Assembly: GCF_031679605.1 (NCBI RefSeq)
Contig: NZ_CP117522.1
Coordinates: 4,030,001-4,094,000, forward strand
DNA from: Streptomyces luomodiensis
Lineage (GTDB): Bacteria; Actinomycetota; Actinomycetes; Streptomycetales; Streptomycetaceae
Direction of reading: 5' to 3'
DNA: 64,000 nucleotides
How positions within the stretch are numbered: position 1 is the first letter of the stretch; each line of letters opens with the position of its first letter. The notes beneath the pieces are model-generated. The model was not told where the DNA came from. It saw only the letters and a list, made by a program, of their open reading frames with translations, and ran no database searches. The translations under genes were made by a program, and so were the position numbers. Positions 53,650 through 62,387 of this stretch are shown here, in pieces.

Positions 53650-54072
53650 ATGGTGCTTCACGTAGGCGTAAAAGCTCTTCGACGGAGACGAGATGAGCTT
53701 CGAGGCTCGGCGGAATCGATAGAAGCGCATGGGGAGCTCGGCGATTTAGCCACGGTGGGTCTCCTGCTGTTCTACTCAGCCGAGTGCGGGCTGAAGGAAC
53801 GGCTCCTTTTCCGCCAGAAGCTGCGCGGCACCGAAGCTTTGGAACCCACCCACGACCTTCGCAAGCTGGCCAAGGACCTCAACCTGCCCCGAACGTTAGG
53901 CGCACGTCTCGACAGGCTCCAGAGCTGTCGACTGCATGCGTCGGGAAGCAAGGCCATTCCTTTGGCCGATTTACATCAGGCATGGCGCTACGGTGCGAAG
54001 CTTGACGCGGCCGATGAGAAGGAAGCTCAGGAAGCCCTCCGCGCTCTGATCAAATGGTGCGAGCGGGACTAA
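53650..54072 (+). CDS. HEPN-like domain protein
   Basis: 140 residues, mostly alpha-helical. The pattern LLFYSAECGLKERLLFRQ ... THDLRKLAKDLNL resembles HEPN proteins (E-x2-LK-x2-L ... THDL-x2-L). The catalytic R-x4-6-H of nuclease HEPN members is not seen (Arg and His are eight apart in RGTEALEPTH), so it may be a non-catalytic or divergent member. Codon use is less GC-rich than around it. It overlaps the ATPase gene by 19 bases. The start is uncertain, since no good Shine-Dalgarno is present. Confidence 0.6.
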   Translation: MVLHVGVKALRRRRDELRGSAESIEAHGELGDLATVGLLLFYSAECGLKERLLFRQKLRGTEALEPTHDLRKLAKDLNLPRTLGARLDRLQSCRLHASGSKAIPLADLHQAWRYGAKLDAADEKEAQEALRALIKWCERD

Positions 54073-56843
54073 GGCTAGGAGACGACGAAACCGTGGCCGG
54101 TTTGAATGGACTGGAAGGGCTGACGCCCCCAGAACACCTGTTCACCTGGGTAGACGTCGATGAACACCTGACGGCTTTGGCCTCTGCGGGACAGTGGCCC
54201 TCATGGCTGCGCGCGGCGGATGGCTGGTGGGATGGCTTAGAGCTCGTGGTGTCCAGCGGCACAGAAGCCGAAGAGGCGAAACGGTGGCTGGACGAGGCAT
54301 TCGGAGCAGGTTCGACCGAATGGCGTGACAGCATCCTGATGCTGCGGCTCGACGACCCGCGAACGGCCGATTTCACGGGCATGCCCGTCATTCTCAGCCC
54401 GGAGCCGGAGAACGCGAACCCACCGCGTCGTATCCCACTGTTGCGCGAGAAGCACATCACCTCGCAGCTGGCCCATCCGCTGGAGCGCCCCGCCGACGAT
54501 CGGCTTCCCGCCGATGTACAACTGGTGGCGTTCCACTCGTTCAAAGGGGGAGTCGGGCGCACAGTGCACGCCGTCGCAATGGCCGACGCCATTGCCCGTC
54601 GAGGCGGAAGCGTCCTGCTGATCGACGCGGACCTTGAAGCGCCGGGAATCACGTGGATGCACAAGGCTCAGGGAGGCCAGCTCGACTTCTGTTACGAGGA
54701 TCTGCTCGCCCTGCTTCAGGGGTCCGAGGATGGAAGCTGGTCCGCTGCCGTGGACATCGCCGCCGAGTACCTGCCGAACCAACAAGTCGGACGGTTCGCA
54801 AGCGGTGGCCGTGTGACCGTGCTCCCCACGAGCAGAAGGCCACAGTTGGGGCCGCCGCGCATCGAACCGGCGGATTTACTGGCGCCTGGACGCCCAGCGT
54901 ATTTCCTGACGGAGGCGCTGGCGGCGCTCGCCGCACGTGCGGGTGCGGACACCGTGGTGGTGGATCTGCGAGCTGGAGCATCCGAACTGTCGGCACCCAT
55001 CCTGCTCGACCCACGCGTCCAACGTGTCTTCGTCACCACTCTGAGCCACCAGTCCCTCGCGGGTACCGAGACGTTACTGAAGCAACTAGGACGACGAGCG
55101 CCGGCGCTCCAGGGTACCGACCCAGCAAGCTCGGTGATCATTACCCAGTTCCGGCAGGATGTGCACGAAAGCCAAGCGCAAGAGGCACGGAACCAGTTGA
55201 GAACTGCGGTGCTCTCCTCGCTGAGGCAGCCCGATGGCACAGCGGACATGGATGCCGGCTCCGGTGAAACCGGTGAAGTTGACTCGGGTGTTCTGTCACA
55301 ACCCCTGCTCAGTCCATTCCGGGAAGAGCTGCTCGCCCTCCCGTCCAGCTGGGACGCCGTACTGCGCGTGCTGGAAAGCTGCAATGTGACAGACGCTTTG
55401 GAATCGATCGTGCCCACTCCGGTCACCCGGACGGAGCCTAAGGCGGACGGGCCACAGGCTGATGTCGATTACACGATGCTTCGCCAGCGCCTCGCGGACA
55501 CCGCGCAGCCACTCATCTATGCCGAGCGAGCGGGCATGTCCTCGGCCAGCGGCTTCCTTGTGACCGATCCACTCCGCAGACTGCTGGGGGACCATCGCAC
55601 AGAGCCCCCACTGGCCCTTGTCGTAGGTGCTAAAGGGGCCGGCAAGACCTTTATGTACGCGAAGGCGTGCGCAGCTCGGACGTGGAGCGAGTTCGCCGAG
55701 CAGTCGGACATCAAGGGTGTCCGACTGTCCCTGCCGGTCGTCCCCGTGCTGGAGTCCGACAACCTCGACTATGACGACCTGACGACTCAGGATCTCAGAG
55801 AATCCTTCGCCGCCATCCACAGCGAAGCAGCGGACACAGCCGGAACGTCTCAAGAGATCAAGGACCGTCTGAGGAAGGGTTTTGCCACACTTGATGCCCG
55901 CGACGAGTTGAGTTGGCGGAAATTGTGGCTCGAGTGTCTGGCCATCGCGGCAGGCGTTCCGATGTCGGCCCGGGACGACGCGGAAGCGGCACTCACAGAC
56001 CTGGGTAAGCGGGCGCGAGCGGTGTTCGTCATCGACGGGCTCGAGGACCTGTTGCAGACCCTGGACAGCGAGGTCAAGCACACAGCACTGCGCGTCCTTC
56101 TGATCGACGTGCTTGCCTGGTTGCGTTCGCTGCGCGGGCGCCCTCTCGGCTTGGTCGTCTTCGTACGCCGAGATCTGGTGAAGCGGGCGGTCCGGCAGAA
56201 CAGCGAGCAACTCCTCGCCCGATACGAACCGTATGCGCTGCGCTGGGACAAAGAGGAAGCGCTGCGCCTCGCGCTGTGGGTCACCGCGCATGCCGACGCC
56301 CTGCCCGAGCCCATGCCAGAGTCTGAGATCGCGGAGCTGCCCTACGACGCTCTGGTGGAAGCCCTCATCCCGGTGTGGGGGTGGAAAATGGGTACGGAGA
56401 AATCCAAGGAAGCACGCTCCCACCTATGGGTGCCCGCCGCTCTCGGGGACTTCAGGGACCAGGTGCAGGCCAGGGACGTCGTGGTATTCCTGGCCGAAGC
56501 AGCTCGTCAGTCGATTCCCCAGGCACAGTGGGAAGACCGCGTGCTCGTACCAAGCGCCATGCGCAAAGCACTGCTCGCATGCAGCAGAATCAAAATCAGC
56601 GCGATCCAAGACGAAAGCCAGGAGATCGGTAATCTGTTGAGCCGACTCCAGCAGGTCCGCGAGCCCGTCACGGTGCCTTTCTGGCTGGAGGAGGTAGGGC
56701 TGGAGGTACAGGAAGCGGACTTTCTCGTGGACTCCGGCGTCTTCGCACGAGGCAACGATGGCCGCTACTGGGTAGCCGAGATCTACCGGCACGGGCTGGG
56801 ATACGGCAGTGAGCGAAGGGCCAAGGTGCTGTGGCGGAAGTAA
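54054..56843 (+). CDS. KGGVGR-type double P-loop ATPase (MinD/ParA-like plus second AAA/STAND-like domain)
   Basis: 929 residues. An N-terminal domain of ~150 residues is unassigned. The first NTPase has the deviant Walker A HSFKGGVGRT (164-170 region; the canonical GK(T) Lys is Arg) and VLLIDADLEAPG. A second P-loop VVGAKGAGKT lies near 525, Walker B AVFVIDGLED near 657, VVFVRRDL follows, and the C-terminus is helical. The KGGVGR variant occurs in conflict-system ATPases. With the HEPN-like gene it forms a tight pair inside a direct-repeat-bracketed segment with lower GC. Likely a sensor/regulator of the HEPN partner (inference). Confidence 0.75.
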   Translation: MVRAGLRLGDDETVAGLNGLEGLTPPEHLFTWVDVDEHLTALASAGQWPSWLRAADGWWDGLELVVSSGTEAEEAKRWLDEAFGAGSTEWRDSILMLRLDDPRTADFTGMPVILSPEPENANPPRRIPLLREKHITSQLAHPLERPADDRLPADVQLVAFHSFKGGVGRTVHAVAMADAIARRGGSVLLIDADLEAPGITWMHKAQGGQLDFCYEDLLALLQGSEDGSWSAAVDIAAEYLPNQQVGRFASGGRVTVLPTSRRPQLGPPRIEPADLLAPGRPAYFLTEALAALAARAGADTVVVDLRAGASELSAPILLDPRVQRVFVTTLSHQSLAGTETLLKQLGRRAPALQGTDPASSVIITQFRQDVHESQAQEARNQLRTAVLSSLRQPDGTADMDAGSGETGEVDSGVLSQPLLSPFREELLALPSSWDAVLRVLESCNVTDALESIVPTPVTRTEPKADGPQADVDYTMLRQRLADTAQPLIYAERAGMSSASGFLVTDPLRRLLGDHRTEPPLALVVGAKGAGKTFMYAKACAARTWSEFAEQSDIKGVRLSLPVVPVLESDNLDYDDLTTQDLRESFAAIHSEAADTAGTSQEIKDRLRKGFATLDARDELSWRKLWLECLAIAAGVPMSARDDAEAALTDLGKRARAVFVIDGLEDLLQTLDSEVKHTALRVLLIDVLAWLRSLRGRPLGLVVFVRRDLVKRAVRQNSEQLLARYEPYALRWDKEEALRLALWVTAHADALPEPMPESEIAELPYDALVEALIPVWGWKMGTEKSKEARSHLWVPAALGDFRDQVQARDVVVFLAEAARQSIPQAQWEDRVLVPSAMRKALLACSRIKISAIQDESQEIGNLLSRLQQVREPVTVPFWLEEVGLEVQEADFLVDSGVFARGNDGRYWVAEIYRHGLGYGSERRAKVLWRK

Positions 56844-56844
56844 G

Positions 56845-56925
56845 CGCCCGAGCATCACGCTGACCTTCGCGACGGTCTCCTGGGACGCATTCATACGCGA
56901 GCTGAAGACCGGCCGCCGTCCCTGA
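56845..56925 (+). pseudogene. Truncated DUF397 gene, C-terminal remnant
   Basis: Directly after the ATPase stop, one frame reads RPSITLTFATVSWDAFIREL, then KTGRRP and TGA, the standard DUF397 ending (FxxxSWDAFIxxLKTG). The remaining N-terminal two-thirds is missing, and no start codon is present. The insertion probably cut this gene. Confidence 0.75.
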
Positions 56926-56958
56926 GTCGGCCAGGGGCCGGTCCCCATCGTCATTCCG

Positions 56959-56996
56959 GGCCCGCCGGACCCTCGTACGCGGGGGTCCGGCGGGCC
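56959..56996. terminator. Perfect terminator hairpin, repeat copy B
   Basis: A 14-base stem, 56959-56972 (GGCCCGCCGGACCC) with 56983-56996, ten-base loop. Follows the DUF397 remnant; counterpart of the hairpin at 53480. Confidence 0.8.
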
Positions 56997-57049
56997 GCGG
57001 ACTCCCTCAAAGAACCGGGATAGAGAACTCCCGCCCACCCACCCTTCTC

Positions 57050-57075
57050 GCTGGTCACCCGTACGAGTGACCAGC
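57050..57075. promoter_or_regulatory. 26-base near-perfect dyad
   Basis: GCTGGTCAC (57050-57058) and GTGACCAGC (57067-57075) around CCGTACGA, whose CGTACG is itself palindromic: 12 of 13 positions pair. It lies about 110 bases before the winged-helix gene and only in repeat copy B's surroundings. Likely operator of a homodimeric regulator. Confidence 0.55.
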
Positions 57076-57107
57076 TTGCGGGCGAAGCACGCCGGTCGTT
57101 ACGTTCA

Positions 57108-57147
57108 CCGCAACACAACCGCAAACAGACGACGGCCCCCGCCGGGA
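57108..57147 (+). repeat. 40-bp exact direct repeat, right copy
   Basis: Identical to 53561-53600. The shared block extends left with ACGTTC and one mismatch. Confidence 0.85.
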
Positions 57148-57186
57148 CGGCAATCCCGATCGAGGGCCTGACCGATTCAGGAAGAG

Positions 57187-58062
57187 ATGAGCTTCCCGAT
57201 GGCTGAGCCGCAGTCTAACGCGCCCAAGCGCGCCGACGCCGGAGCTCCGACCTCCGGCGTGATCCACGTCCGTACCCGCCTCACCGCCGACTTCACCGTC
57301 ATCGCCAACGCCCTCGCGCAGCGGCGCGGAAGCGCGGTCACGATCGGCGTGGCGGCCTACATCTCCTCGCTCCCCGACGGCACCCCCGTGAGCATCGCCG
57401 CGCTGTGCGAGCACTTCACCGAGGGCGAGATCCTGATCTCGCGGGCGTTACGGGAGCTGGAGGCCGCCGGCTACCTGGAGCGGCGGCGGGAGCGCGGGCC
57501 CGGGGGCGTCATCCGTACCCGGACCTACTTCTACGACGTCCCAGACGGTTGCCCTCCGCCCACCCCACCGCGTCCCCGAAGGTCCCGGCCAAGCCCGGCG
57601 CAGGACGTCCCCGCCCCGCGTACGGCACCGCAGGCGCCCGAGCCGTCGGCCCCCTCACTCTCCGAGGCCGAACTCTCCGAGGCCGACGAGCAGGCCGTCA
57701 CCATCCTGGCCTCGCTGCGCGTCCTCGACCCCCGGCTGATCCTCTCCCGTCGGGACGTCGCCGAACTCGCGCCCGCCGTCGCCCGATGGCTCTCCGCCGG
57801 TGTCGGGCCCGCGCAGATCACCCGGGCGCTCACCGCACGGCTTCCCGATCGCCTCCTGACCCGTCCCGCCCGCATCCTCGCCTTCCGGCTCAACGAGGCT
57901 CCGCTCCCCGTACCCACCCCGGCCGCCTCACCCAGCCCGCCGCCCGTCCTCCCCTGGCGGACCTGCCACGGCTGCGACCGCGCCTTCCGTTCCGCGACCG
58001 GCGGCCGCTGCCGCGACTGCCGAGCCGCCGCCTCCGGCGAGGACCTGCGGGCGGCCTGCTGA
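57187..58062 (+). CDS. Winged-helix DNA-binding protein with C-terminal zinc ribbon
   Basis: 291 residues. The N-terminal winged helix spans about 25-115 (ALAQRRGSAVTIGVAAYISS, SIAALCEHFTEGEILISRALRELEAAGY, wing RRRERGPGG; quoted in parts). A Pro-rich linker and a helical middle lead to a four-Cys ribbon (CHGCDRAF ... CRDC) at 258-275. AGGAAGAG precedes ATG 57187; ATG 57199 is possible. The dyad at 57050 may be its own operator. Confidence 0.8.
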   Translation: MSFPMAEPQSNAPKRADAGAPTSGVIHVRTRLTADFTVIANALAQRRGSAVTIGVAAYISSLPDGTPVSIAALCEHFTEGEILISRALRELEAAGYLERRRERGPGGVIRTRTYFYDVPDGCPPPTPPRPRRSRPSPAQDVPAPRTAPQAPEPSAPSLSEAELSEADEQAVTILASLRVLDPRLILSRRDVAELAPAVARWLSAGVGPAQITRALTARLPDRLLTRPARILAFRLNEAPLPVPTPAASPSPPPVLPWRTCHGCDRAFRSATGGRCRDCRAAASGEDLRAAC

Positions 58063-58167
58063 GCGACCCCGGTGGGGAGCTGGGCCGAAAGGGGGCTTTT
58101 ATGGGGCGTTCCGGCACGCTGCCGCGCCATCCGGTGGGCATTCGGATGATCGTGTGAGAAACCATCC

Positions 58168-60099
58168 GTGCCGCGTCGACCGATGGGATGCGCCGTGCCC
58201 CGGTTCACGATGCCCCTCACCGCACCGCCCGCCGCTCCCCGTCCCTGGCTCGCCGAGCCGCCGCCGTTGGTGCGCGGGTACCGGCGTACGGTGCCGCTGC
58301 CGTTGCGTCGCGCGGTTGTCGCCGTGACCGGTCCCGGGCTGCGCCGGGCGGCCCTGCGGGGCCTCGGTGGGCTGTCGGCCGTCTCCGGTGCGCTGTGGCT
58401 GCGCCGGGTGCGGTGGCGGATGCGCCGGGCGGGGCTGCTGGCGGGGGCCGGACGGATGGTGGTCGCCGACCGGTCGGTGACGGCCGGCCGGCGAGGTGTC
58501 GCCCATGTGGCGACCCTGGTCCCCTGCCCCACCCCGCTGTTCGGGCGCGCCGAGAATCTGCGGCTGGTGTGCGCGGCCCTGGACCGGGCGTGCCTGGACC
58601 ACTTCGTGGTCCGCTGCTACGACGATGCCGGCTCGGCCGTGGGCGTCCGGGCCGATCAGCGGGCGGAGGTGGTCGAGGCGCTGACCGCGCTGTGTGCCGA
58701 GGAGGCCGGCTATGTCTCACTGCCCCCGCGGCCCGGCCCGGCGGCGGCCCCGCCCCGGTTCGGCGGTACGCGACGGGCCTGGCGGCGGCTGGCCGCCGCC
58801 CCCGTGGTCCGTTTCACCCGTTTCCACGCCGACCCCGGCGGACGGCTGGTCCTCGGCCCGGCGCACGGCTGCGACGTCGAGTTCTGGGAGCCCGGCGGGC
58901 AGGGCGAGGAGCGGGTGCTGACCGCGCCGCGCTGCAACCGCGCCACCGCGTCGGTGCCGCTGGTGGGCGAGCCGGTCCGCGCCTGCGGCCAGCTGTTCAC
59001 CCGGCTCGCCCCGGCCATCGGCTGGCAGCCGGGGCCGCTGGTGCGCACCCGCCCGGAGTTCCTCACCCGGCTGCCGGACGAGGTTCGCTTCCCCATCGAC
59101 GTCGTCTACACCTGGGTCGACGGCTCGGACCCGCAGTGGCAGCGGCGACGGGCCGCCCTCGCGGACGGGGGCTATCACGCGGAGGCCGCCAACGCCGCCC
59201 GCTACGCCAACCGCGACGAGCTGCGCTACTCGCTGCGCTCGCTGTACCTGTACGCCCCCTGGGTGCGCCACATCTATCTGGTGACCGACCGTCAGGTACC
59301 CGACTGGCTCGCCACCTCGCACCCGGGGGTCACCGTCGTCGACCACCACGACATCTTCGACGACCCCGGTGTGCTGCCCACCTTCAACTCCCATGCCATC
59401 GAGACCCGGCTGCACCACATCGACGGACTCGCCGAACACTTCCTCTACTTCAACGACGACGTCTTCCTCGGCTCACCGGTCACCCCGCAGGACTTCTTCC
59501 TCGCCAACGGCGTCTCGAAGTTCTTCCCCTCCCGCGCGCTGATCCCGCTGACCCCCGTGGGCCCCGGCGACGTCCCCGGATCGGCGGCGGGCAAGAACAA
59601 CCGGGCCCTGCTGGAGGAGCGGTTCGGCACGGCCGTCACCCAGAAGATGAAGCACACCCCGCACGCCCTGCGCACCAGCGTCCTCGCCGAGATCGAGCGG
59701 GAGTTCCCGGAGGCGGTCCGCGCCACCACGGCCAGCCGGGTGCGGTCGGCCTCGGACATCTCCGTACCGTCCTCGCTCCACCACTATTACGCCTTCCTGA
59801 CCGGACGCGCGGTCCCCGCCCAGCTGCGCCACGACTACGTCGACCTGGCCCAGCCGACCGTCCGCGCCCGGCTGGCCGGACTGCTGCGGACCCGCCACTG
59901 CCAGGCGTTCTGCCTCAACGACACGGTCTCCTCCGAACACGACCTCGAGGACCAGCCGGCCCTGGTCCGCGCCTTCCTCGACGCCTACTTCCCCCTCCCC
60001 AGCCCGTTGGAGCGGGCCGTCACCCGGCAGGAGACCCGGTACGGCCTCCGGGCGGGCGGACGGGGCGTATCGGCGGGCGCGGGCGCCGCCCGTACGTAG
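58168..60099 (+). CDS. Stealth family capsular polysaccharide phosphotransferase
   Basis: 643 residues. All four Stealth conserved regions are seen: CR1 IDVVYTWVDGSDPQW, CR2 RDELRYSLRSLYLYAPWVRH ... FLYFNDDVFLG, CR3 HTPHALR ... HHYYAFLTG and CR4 FCLNDTVSSE. It transfers sugar-1-phosphate to build phospho-linked glycan polymers. The N-terminal ~310 residues, with an Ala/Arg-rich start, are an extra domain of unknown role. GTG 58168 is used, ATG 58183 or 58210 are alternatives. It converges with the next gene, two bases apart. Confidence 0.92.
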   Translation: MPRRPMGCAVPRFTMPLTAPPAAPRPWLAEPPPLVRGYRRTVPLPLRRAVVAVTGPGLRRAALRGLGGLSAVSGALWLRRVRWRMRRAGLLAGAGRMVVADRSVTAGRRGVAHVATLVPCPTPLFGRAENLRLVCAALDRACLDHFVVRCYDDAGSAVGVRADQRAEVVEALTALCAEEAGYVSLPPRPGPAAAPPRFGGTRRAWRRLAAAPVVRFTRFHADPGGRLVLGPAHGCDVEFWEPGGQGEERVLTAPRCNRATASVPLVGEPVRACGQLFTRLAPAIGWQPGPLVRTRPEFLTRLPDEVRFPIDVVYTWVDGSDPQWQRRRAALADGGYHAEAANAARYANRDELRYSLRSLYLYAPWVRHIYLVTDRQVPDWLATSHPGVTVVDHHDIFDDPGVLPTFNSHAIETRLHHIDGLAEHFLYFNDDVFLGSPVTPQDFFLANGVSKFFPSRALIPLTPVGPGDVPGSAAGKNNRALLEERFGTAVTQKMKHTPHALRTSVLAEIEREFPEAVRATTASRVRSASDISVPSSLHHYYAFLTGRAVPAQLRHDYVDLAQPTVRARLAGLLRTRHCQAFCLNDTVSSEHDLEDQPALVRAFLDAYFPLPSPLERAVTRQETRYGLRAGGRGVSAGAGAART

Positions 60100-60101
60100 T
60101 G

Positions 60102-62267
60102 CTACGCGGGCCCCACCCGTACGTAGTGCTCCAGCCGGACGCCGGGCAGGCACAGCGAGTAGGCCAGCCGGAAGGGGCCGGTCAGCGTGGCCGCCTTCGC
60201 CGGGTGTGCCTCGGGCTCATCGGCTGCGATCAGCCATGCCGATCGCGTCCCGTCCAGCCGCCGCAGCAGCTCGGCGGGGCCGACGTCGATCCCGTAGAGC
60301 GTTCCGGAGGCGGGACCGGGGGTCTTGAGCGCGATGTCCCGCAGACCGGCGAGGGGGCGCGGATAGGCGATCGCGATCCGCCGCTCCTTGGGCGGGTCGT
60401 ACAGCACGGGGTCGCCCGGCCGGGTGAGCCGGCCCAGCGTGGCGGCCAGTGCCGCCAGGTCGTCCTGGCGGCTGAACGGCTGCCGTTCCCACTGGTGCAG
60501 CGGGAGCTGCCAGACGAAGGCGCCGCCGACCGCGAGGACCCCGGCCGCGGCGACCCCGGCCCCGGTGACCCCGGCCCTGGCTACCTTGGTCACGGCCAGC
60601 CCGGTGGCCGCCCGGGAAACGCGCGGCCGGTCCGCCACCGCCCCCGCCAGCCGGTCCGCCCCCGCCGCGGCCAGCAGGGGGACGCCCGCGAGAGCGAAGA
60701 GCAGATAGCGCTCGTGGAAGCAGGGGCGGTAGAGGGCGAGCGCGAAGAGCAGAACGGGCGGAACGCAGACGAGGGGAAGGGCCACGGCGGTCAGCGACCC
60801 CCGCCGGGGGCGGACCAGGGCGACGGCGATCAGCAGGAGGTTGCCGGCCAGGACGAGCGCGCTGGGTCCCGCGAACTCCTCGGCCATCGCCCACAGGCGG
60901 CCCAGCGTCGGAGGGCGCATCCAGGCGAGTTGCGCGCTCTGCCGCCGGGCCAGCACCGCCAGCGGCACCACCGCCACCACCGCCCCGGCCGCCGCGGTGC
61001 CCCAGCCCCACCACACGCGGCGCGGGGCGCGCGAGAGAAGCAGCGTCAGGGCGTGCGCGGTGAGCAGGAGCACCGCGAAGACGTGCAGCAGCGCGGTCAC
61101 GGCCACCACACCCCCGTACGCCGCCCACCGCCACCCCGCCGCGCGGGCCCTCGTAGCGGACCCACCTGGTCCGGCGACCGGACCCGGTCCGGAGGCCGGA
61201 CCCGGCGCCAGCGCCGGCGCGGCCCGCGCCAGGCGAGGCACGTCGCCGCGGACCGGTGACACGTCGATGGAGGCAGGTGGCACATCGGCGGAAGCAGGTG
61301 GCACGTCGCCGCAGGCCGATGGCAGGTCAGTGGGGGCCGATGGCACGTCGCCGCAGGCCGGTGACACGTCGGCGGGAGCAGGTGGCACATCACCGCGAAC
61401 CGGTGACACATCACCGCAGGCCGATGGCACGTCGCCGCAGGCCGGTGACACGTCGCCGCAGGCCGGTGACACGTCGCCGCAGGCCGGTGACACGTCGCCG
61501 CAGGCCGGTGGCACGTCGCCGCAGGCCGGTGGCACCTCGGCGGGAGCAGGTGACACGTCGCCGCAGGCCGGTACTGCCGAACGGCTCGGTGTGCCCGGTG
61601 GCGTCCCGCCCGTGGCCCCGGCCGGGCCGGACGCCACCCCGGAACCGGGTGCGGACGCCGCAGGCGGTGCCGTCCTGCCCACGGGCCCGGCCGGGCCGGA
61701 CGCCGCCTCGGGGCCTGGTGTGGGCGCCGGACCCGGCGCGGCCCGGCCCAGCGGCGCGGCCCGGCCCGGCGGCGCGGGCCGCGGGGCGAGCCCGGCCGCG
61801 CCCATCAGCAGATACGTCGCCCAGGCCGCGCCCGCCGCGACCAGCGCGTAGGAGCGGCCCTCCTGGGCGTAGTGGGTGACCACGGGCGTGGCCGCGTAGA
61901 GCAGTCCGGCCCACAGGCCCACCCGGGGCCGGGCGAGGCGGCAGCCCAGGGCGGCGACGAGGCCGGTGGCGGCCACGGCGGCCAGCACCGACGGCAGACG
62001 CATGGTCACCTCGGTGGGCCAGGCCGCCAGCACCGGGTGCATCAGCAGGTAGTAGAGCCCGTGGACGGCGTCCACGGTGCTGAGCGTGTCGCGGATCTGA
62101 GGGAGGGTCCGCCGCGCCATCTGGTACGTCGCGGACTCGTCACGCCACATCGTGCCCCGGTCCAGGCCCCACAGCCCCAGCCAGAGCATGACGGCCATCG
62201 GTACCACGACCGCCGTCGGCACGGAGACCGCCGTCGGCACGGGAATCGCACGCTTGCGCCCGTTCAC
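60102..62267 (-). CDS. Polytopic membrane glycosyltransferase (GT39/ArnT-like) with minisatellite insert
   Basis: About 721 residues. Early membrane segments and the loop GTMWRDESATYQMARR (Asp-Glu of lipid-linked glycosyltransferases) fit the GT-C fold; WPTEVTMRLPSVLAA and later helices follow, with a soluble C-terminal domain. Between two membrane segments lies an insert of ~200 residues (about 165-370), Pro/Ala-rich and containing sixteen heptapeptides such as ACGDVSP. It likely moves a sugar from a lipid carrier outside the cell. GTG 62267 has GAGG five bases upstream, better than TTG 62291. Confidence 0.82.
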   Translation of the reverse strand: MNGRKRAIPVPTAVSVPTAVVVPMAVMLWLGLWGLDRGTMWRDESATYQMARRTLPQIRDTLSTVDAVHGLYYLLMHPVLAAWPTEVTMRLPSVLAAVAATGLVAALGCRLARPRVGLWAGLLYAATPVVTHYAQEGRSYALVAAGAAWATYLLMGAAGLAPRPAPPGRAAPLGRAAPGPAPTPGPEAASGPAGPVGRTAPPAASAPGSGVASGPAGATGGTPPGTPSRSAVPACGDVSPAPAEVPPACGDVPPACGDVSPACGDVSPACGDVSPACGDVPSACGDVSPVRGDVPPAPADVSPACGDVPSAPTDLPSACGDVPPASADVPPASIDVSPVRGDVPRLARAAPALAPGPASGPGPVAGPGGSATRARAAGWRWAAYGGVVAVTALLHVFAVLLLTAHALTLLLSRAPRRVWWGWGTAAAGAVVAVVPLAVLARRQSAQLAWMRPPTLGRLWAMAEEFAGPSALVLAGNLLLIAVALVRPRRGSLTAVALPLVCVPPVLLFALALYRPCFHERYLLFALAGVPLLAAAGADRLAGAVADRPRVSRAATGLAVTKVARAGVTGAGVAAAGVLAVGGAFVWQLPLHQWERQPFSRQDDLAALAATLGRLTRPGDPVLYDPPKERRIAIAYPRPLAGLRDIALKTPGPASGTLYGIDVGPAELLRRLDGTRSAWLIAADEPEAHPAKAATLTGPFRLAYSLCLPGVRLEHYVRVGPA
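61234..61569. repeat. Sixteen-unit 21-bp coding minisatellite
   Basis: 16 units of GGTGACACGTCGCCGCAGGC-C type with variants, 336 bases in exact 21-base register. On the minus strand each gives seven residues (P-A-C-G-D-V-S/P). Because 21 is divisible by three, unit gain or loss keeps the glycosyltransferase in frame. Confidence 0.9.
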
Positions 62268-62387
62268 GCTCACCTCACCGGTCCCGGCCAAGAGCAGCCG
62301 GGAGCAGAAACAACAAAAGGCATAAATACGACTATTCGCCTACAGTGTGCAGTCAGGACGACTCATCCGCCGCGAAGGGCACGCGCC

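Noticed and set aside
53561..57147. Classical insertion sequence or integrative element
   Set aside because: There is no transposase, integrase, excisionase or tRNA gene and no terminal inverted repeat; only the direct repeats support mobility.
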